From: Chlamydiota bacterium
Lineage (GTDB): Bacteria; Chlamydiota; Chlamydiia; Chlamydiales; SM23-39
Length of the DNA: 8,471 nt
Reading direction: 5' to 3'
NCBI GenBank assembly: GCA_027449725.1
Contig: DAIDLB010000071.1
Span: 1-8,471, forward strand
Notes under the pieces: generated by a model
What the model was told of the DNA's origin: nothing
The model's database searches: none
What the model saw: the letters and a program-made list of their open reading frames with translations, nothing else
Program-made: the position numbers and the translations under genes
Shown: piece after piece, positions 5,844 through 8,471 of the stretch
How positions within the stretch are numbered: the first letter of the stretch is position 1
How the letters are laid out: each line of letters begins with the position of its first letter

Positions 5844-8471
5844 ATGCGCTGGCTGTTTCTTTTGGTCTGTTCCGTTCGGCTGTTTGCGGGGGCGTTCGAT
5901 GAAATCGCGCCTTCTGCACCGGATGAAATCGCGGCGCTCAATGCCGACCTGGTTGTAGAAGGATTTGTTTCGGCAGCGTCGGGACAGCTCTCGCTTTCGC
6001 AAACGGACCTGCATGTCCGAGGGGCGCAGGATCTCTTGCTGCAAAGAACCTATCTTCCTCCGCACATTCTTGGCCGCTATCATGACAAAGAGTCGGAAGA
6101 CCGATTGGAGTTGGGCAAAGCGCTCCGCCAGCTTAACGCGAAGGGATGGGTCGTATTGCCTCATCTGTGGGCGGGAACGAACCGCCATTCTCCCTATTTT
6201 CAGGTGCGTGATCCTCAGGGTGCCGTGCTGGAGTTCGACATCAGGGGGAACCGGGGGCAGTTGAAGACGGCGGGGTTTGGCTGCAGCAACCTGAAAAGAG
6301 GCGAGCCTTCGGCTGAGGCGGATATCCGGAATATCGAGCTTTGGGTGGATGGAGAGGAGATCCGAGTGGTCTGGCCGAGCGGCACGCAAAGGATCTACCG
6401 GTGCCAGTGGGCCGGGTTCTACCGGCTCGATCGGGAGCTCCTCCCGAATGGAAAGGCGATCCGATACGCCTATCAGGGCCAAATCTTGGCGCAGATTTTG
6501 GCAACAGATCGGAGCGGCCGGCATGTCTATACGGCGATCGATTGCATCGGGCCCAACCGGTACAAGAGCTCCGATGGAAGAGAGGTCCAGCTTTTCTACG
6601 AAACCCGGGAAATCAAAGGGAAAATCAAACGAAAGCACTACGATGAACATGTCCAGTTCCAATTTCCCGTCCTGACGCACGCGCTGAACCCTGTGTATTC
6701 CAACACGGCCGGCTACAACGAACGCACGCTTCTGACTTCCTATGATACGAAGAGCTATCCGATTTCCTGCACCTATTGGCAGGAAAAAAAGACGCCCTGC
6801 CGCGTTAAGACCTTCTCCACGCCCTCGGGTACAACTTCGTTTGCGTACGATCCTCCTCTTCCCGGAAAAAAGGGGGGATCTACGACCGTAACCCATCCCA
6901 ACGGCTCGCAAACGATCTACCGGTTCAATGCGGCATTTCTTCTCTCCGCCATCGAGAACTGGTTCGAGGGGGAGCTCTATAACCAAAAGCTCTTTTCCTA
7001 TGACAGCAAGCAGCATATCGCAAGCATCGTGACGAAAGATGGCCAGGGCCAAACTCTCCTCACCAAGCGCTATGAGTGCGATTCTCTCGGCAACCCTACT
7101 TTGGAGATTTGGGAAGGGAATTTTGGCGTCCATACGATCCGGCGCGTCTTTTCCAAAAACCGGATCGTGAAAGAAGAATTCGAGGACGGCCTCGGCTATG
7201 AGTACGCCTATCTCGGAGATACGCATCTGCTCTTGGCCAAAACCACGTTGTCTGCAGGAGTTCTTGTTCGGAAGACGACCTACGTCTACGATGAAACCTG
7301 CAACCTGATCGAAGAAGCGAAAGTCGGCAAAACCGTCACAACGTATCTCCTCTATCAGTCAGGGCCCCACCTGCACCTTCCCGAATGGAAGATCGAACGG
7401 GATTGGAAAAAAAACCTCCTCCATAAAACCCGTTTTTCCTACGACAAGTTTGGAAATTGCAAGGAAGAGGAGCACTACGGCTCCGGCGGCCAATTTGCCT
7501 ATCGAGTGACCAGGGTCTACGACAGCCGCGGCAACCTGCTGGAGGAGACCAACCCGTTAGGGGCTGCGGCTTCCTACGAATATGACGCCCGGGGAAGGAA
7601 TGTCCGCGAAGTTCCTTTCTCGGGAAACCTCTCTATTTGTAGAGCCTTTGACCAAAAGGGGCGGTTGACGCTCCTGCAGGAAGGGGACCACACAACAAGG
7701 TTTACCTATAACTCGTCCGATCAGCTGATCCTTAAAACAAACTATTTGGGCCTTGAAACACGGACAGAATGGCACCCTGTCCACGGCAAGCCGACCCGGA
7801 TCGAAGAAGAACCCACCCTCTTGGAGATCGCCTACGACTCATTTGGCCGGGAGATTTTGCGCCGTGACGCGTATGGAGCTACCACGGCAACCAAGCGAAA
7901 CAGCTACGGAGATCCGCTGGCGATCACTCATCCCGATGGCGGCGAAGACCGCTTTTCCTACGCACCGAACGGCAATCTTCTCAGAGCAACCAACCCGGAT
8001 GGGCTGACAACGAGCTATACCTACGATCTACTCAAACGTCCCCTCTCCAAAATAGTCGGAGGGCGTAAGACGAGCTATCGCTATGATGCCTACGATCTCC
8101 TCGAAGAAACCGATCCGCTGGGAGCCGTGACCACATACAAGTATACCCCTTCCGGCCAACTGATTGAAAAAACGAGAGGGGGGCGCACCTGCCGATTTTC
8201 TTATGACCCGCTGGGATTCCTCTCGAAAGAGGAAAACGGCCCCCGCTGGACCTCCTACGAAAATGACGCGCTTGGCCAAGTTTTGGCCAAATCAGTCGAT
8301 GGCCGCCTAAACACGTCTTATACCTACGACCCAGCAGGAAACCTCGCCTCGATCACCAAAAAAGAAACGACGCGCTTCCGTTACGATCCCCATGACCGCT
8401 TGATCGAAACGCTCCAGGCTGACGGCTCGAAAATAACGGTCTCCTACGAAGAGAGAGACAGTGTCTTGATC
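5844..8471 (+). CDS. Secreted YD-repeat (Rhs/WapA-like) protein, 3' end beyond the window
   Basis: I translated this frame by eye from the ATG at 5844 to the window end: 876 codons, no stop, so the gene is cut on the right. GAGG at 5835-5838 is a well-spaced Shine-Dalgarno, and an in-frame TAA at 5799 rules out a far upstream start. Residues 1-17 look like a signal peptide (RWLFLLVCSV core, AGA before F18). Residues 35-73 (DLVVEGFVSAASGQLSLSQTD..., then LLLQRTY) resemble the region that opens many Rhs proteins, ending in an L-x-R-x-Y motif. About 300 residues without clear repeats follow. From about residue 384 there are many YD/Rhs repeats, such as FSYDSK, VYDSRGNLLEETNPLG near 558, SYTYDLLKRPLSKI, DPLGAVTTYKY and YTYDPAGNLASI, up to FRYDPHDRLIE near 846. 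YD repeats build a hollow beta-barrel shell that in known toxins encloses a C-terminal effector. That core-ending motif and any toxin domain are not in view, so toxin versus adhesin remains open. Confidence 0.94.
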   Translation, partial: MRWLFLLVCSVRLFAGAFDEIAPSAPDEIAALNADLVVEGFVSAASGQLSLSQTDLHVRGAQDLLLQRTYLPPHILGRYHDKESEDRLELGKALRQLNAKGWVVLPHLWAGTNRHSPYFQVRDPQGAVLEFDIRGNRGQLKTAGFGCSNLKRGEPSAEADIRNIELWVDGEEIRVVWPSGTQRIYRCQWAGFYRLDRELLPNGKAIRYAYQGQILAQILATDRSGRHVYTAIDCIGPNRYKSSDGREVQLFYETREIKGKIKRKHYDEHVQFQFPVLTHALNPVYSNTAGYNERTLLTSYDTKSYPISCTYWQEKKTPCRVKTFSTPSGTTSFAYDPPLPGKKGGSTTVTHPNGSQTIYRFNAAFLLSAIENWFEGELYNQKLFSYDSKQHIASIVTKDGQGQTLLTKRYECDSLGNPTLEIWEGNFGVHTIRRVFSKNRIVKEEFEDGLGYEYAYLGDTHLLLAKTTLSAGVLVRKTTYVYDETCNLIEEAKVGKTVTTYLLYQSGPHLHLPEWKIERDWKKNLLHKTRFSYDKFGNCKEEEHYGSGGQFAYRVTRVYDSRGNLLEETNPLGAAASYEYDARGRNVREVPFSGNLSICRAFDQKGRLTLLQEGDHTTRFTYNSSDQLILKTNYLGLETRTEWHPVHGKPTRIEEEPTLLEIAYDSFGREILRRDAYGATTATKRNSYGDPLAITHPDGGEDRFSYAPNGNLLRATNPDGLTTSYTYDLLKRPLSKIVGGRKTSYRYDAYDLLEETDPLGAVTTYKYTPSGQLIEKTRGGRTCRFSYDPLGFLSKEENGPRWTSYENDALGQVLAKSVDGRLNTSYTYDPAGNLASITKKETTRFRYDPHDRLIETLQADGSKITVSYEERDSVLI

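Noticed and set aside
5805..7226. Minus-strand open frame of 473 codons opposite the Rhs-like gene
   Set aside because: It is the antisense shadow of the GC-rich Rhs frame. Its translation is rich in Arg/Pro/Leu without domains, while the plus frame has a signal peptide, Shine-Dalgarno and YD repeats.

Overview
The window looks like chromosomal DNA from a member of the Chlamydiota, probably an environmental 'Chlamydia-like' lineage rather than a Chlamydia species. This rests mainly on remembered family resemblance. The ferrochelatase carries the chlamydial-looking stretches LLTDRE and FHRYLPSTH. It also sits head to head with a family 3 solute-binding lipoprotein, the same pair of functions I recall as neighbours in Chlamydia (CT485/CT486). 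The housekeeping genes are GC-rich: two sampled 60-base lines of glgP are 60-73% GC. The small gene at the left edge is AT-rich (about 32% over bases 241-420), which suggests different ancestry. No database search was possible.

Layout, left to right. Bases 1-108 hold the 3' end of a small gene. It is followed after 24 bases by a complete paralogue (133-528) with a near-identical C-terminal segment, so this is a tandemly duplicated accessory gene family. Next comes glgP (578-3109), a full-length glycogen/maltodextrin phosphorylase with intact PLP-site motifs. A CPBP-family (CAAX/Abi-type) intramembrane protease follows at 3212-3844. Between its stop and the convergent solute-binding-protein gene (4034-4783, minus strand) lies a structured non-coding element (about 3853-4015): nested inverted repeats, four tandem 8-bp units and TSD-like direct repeats. 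It has the architecture of a MITE-like insertion and may also work as a bidirectional terminator. The solute-binding protein and hemH (4830-5780, plus strand) diverge from a 46-bp gap. From 5844 to the right edge runs a single uninterrupted reading frame of 876 codons, cut by the window. It encodes a secreted YD-repeat (Rhs/WapA-like) protein and has a plausible sigma70-type promoter and a good Shine-Dalgarno.

How the parts relate. glgP (storage polysaccharide breakdown) and hemH (last or penultimate step of haem synthesis) are core metabolism. The solute-binding lipoprotein is an orphan receptor here, with no permease or ATPase beside it. The Rhs-like protein is the probable front part of a polymorphic toxin or a surface adhesin; its diagnostic C-terminus lies beyond the window. 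The tandem small acidic genes at the left resemble the way immunity genes are arrayed near polymorphic toxins, but that link is inference only. No tRNA, rRNA, CRISPR array or recognisable transposase was seen.
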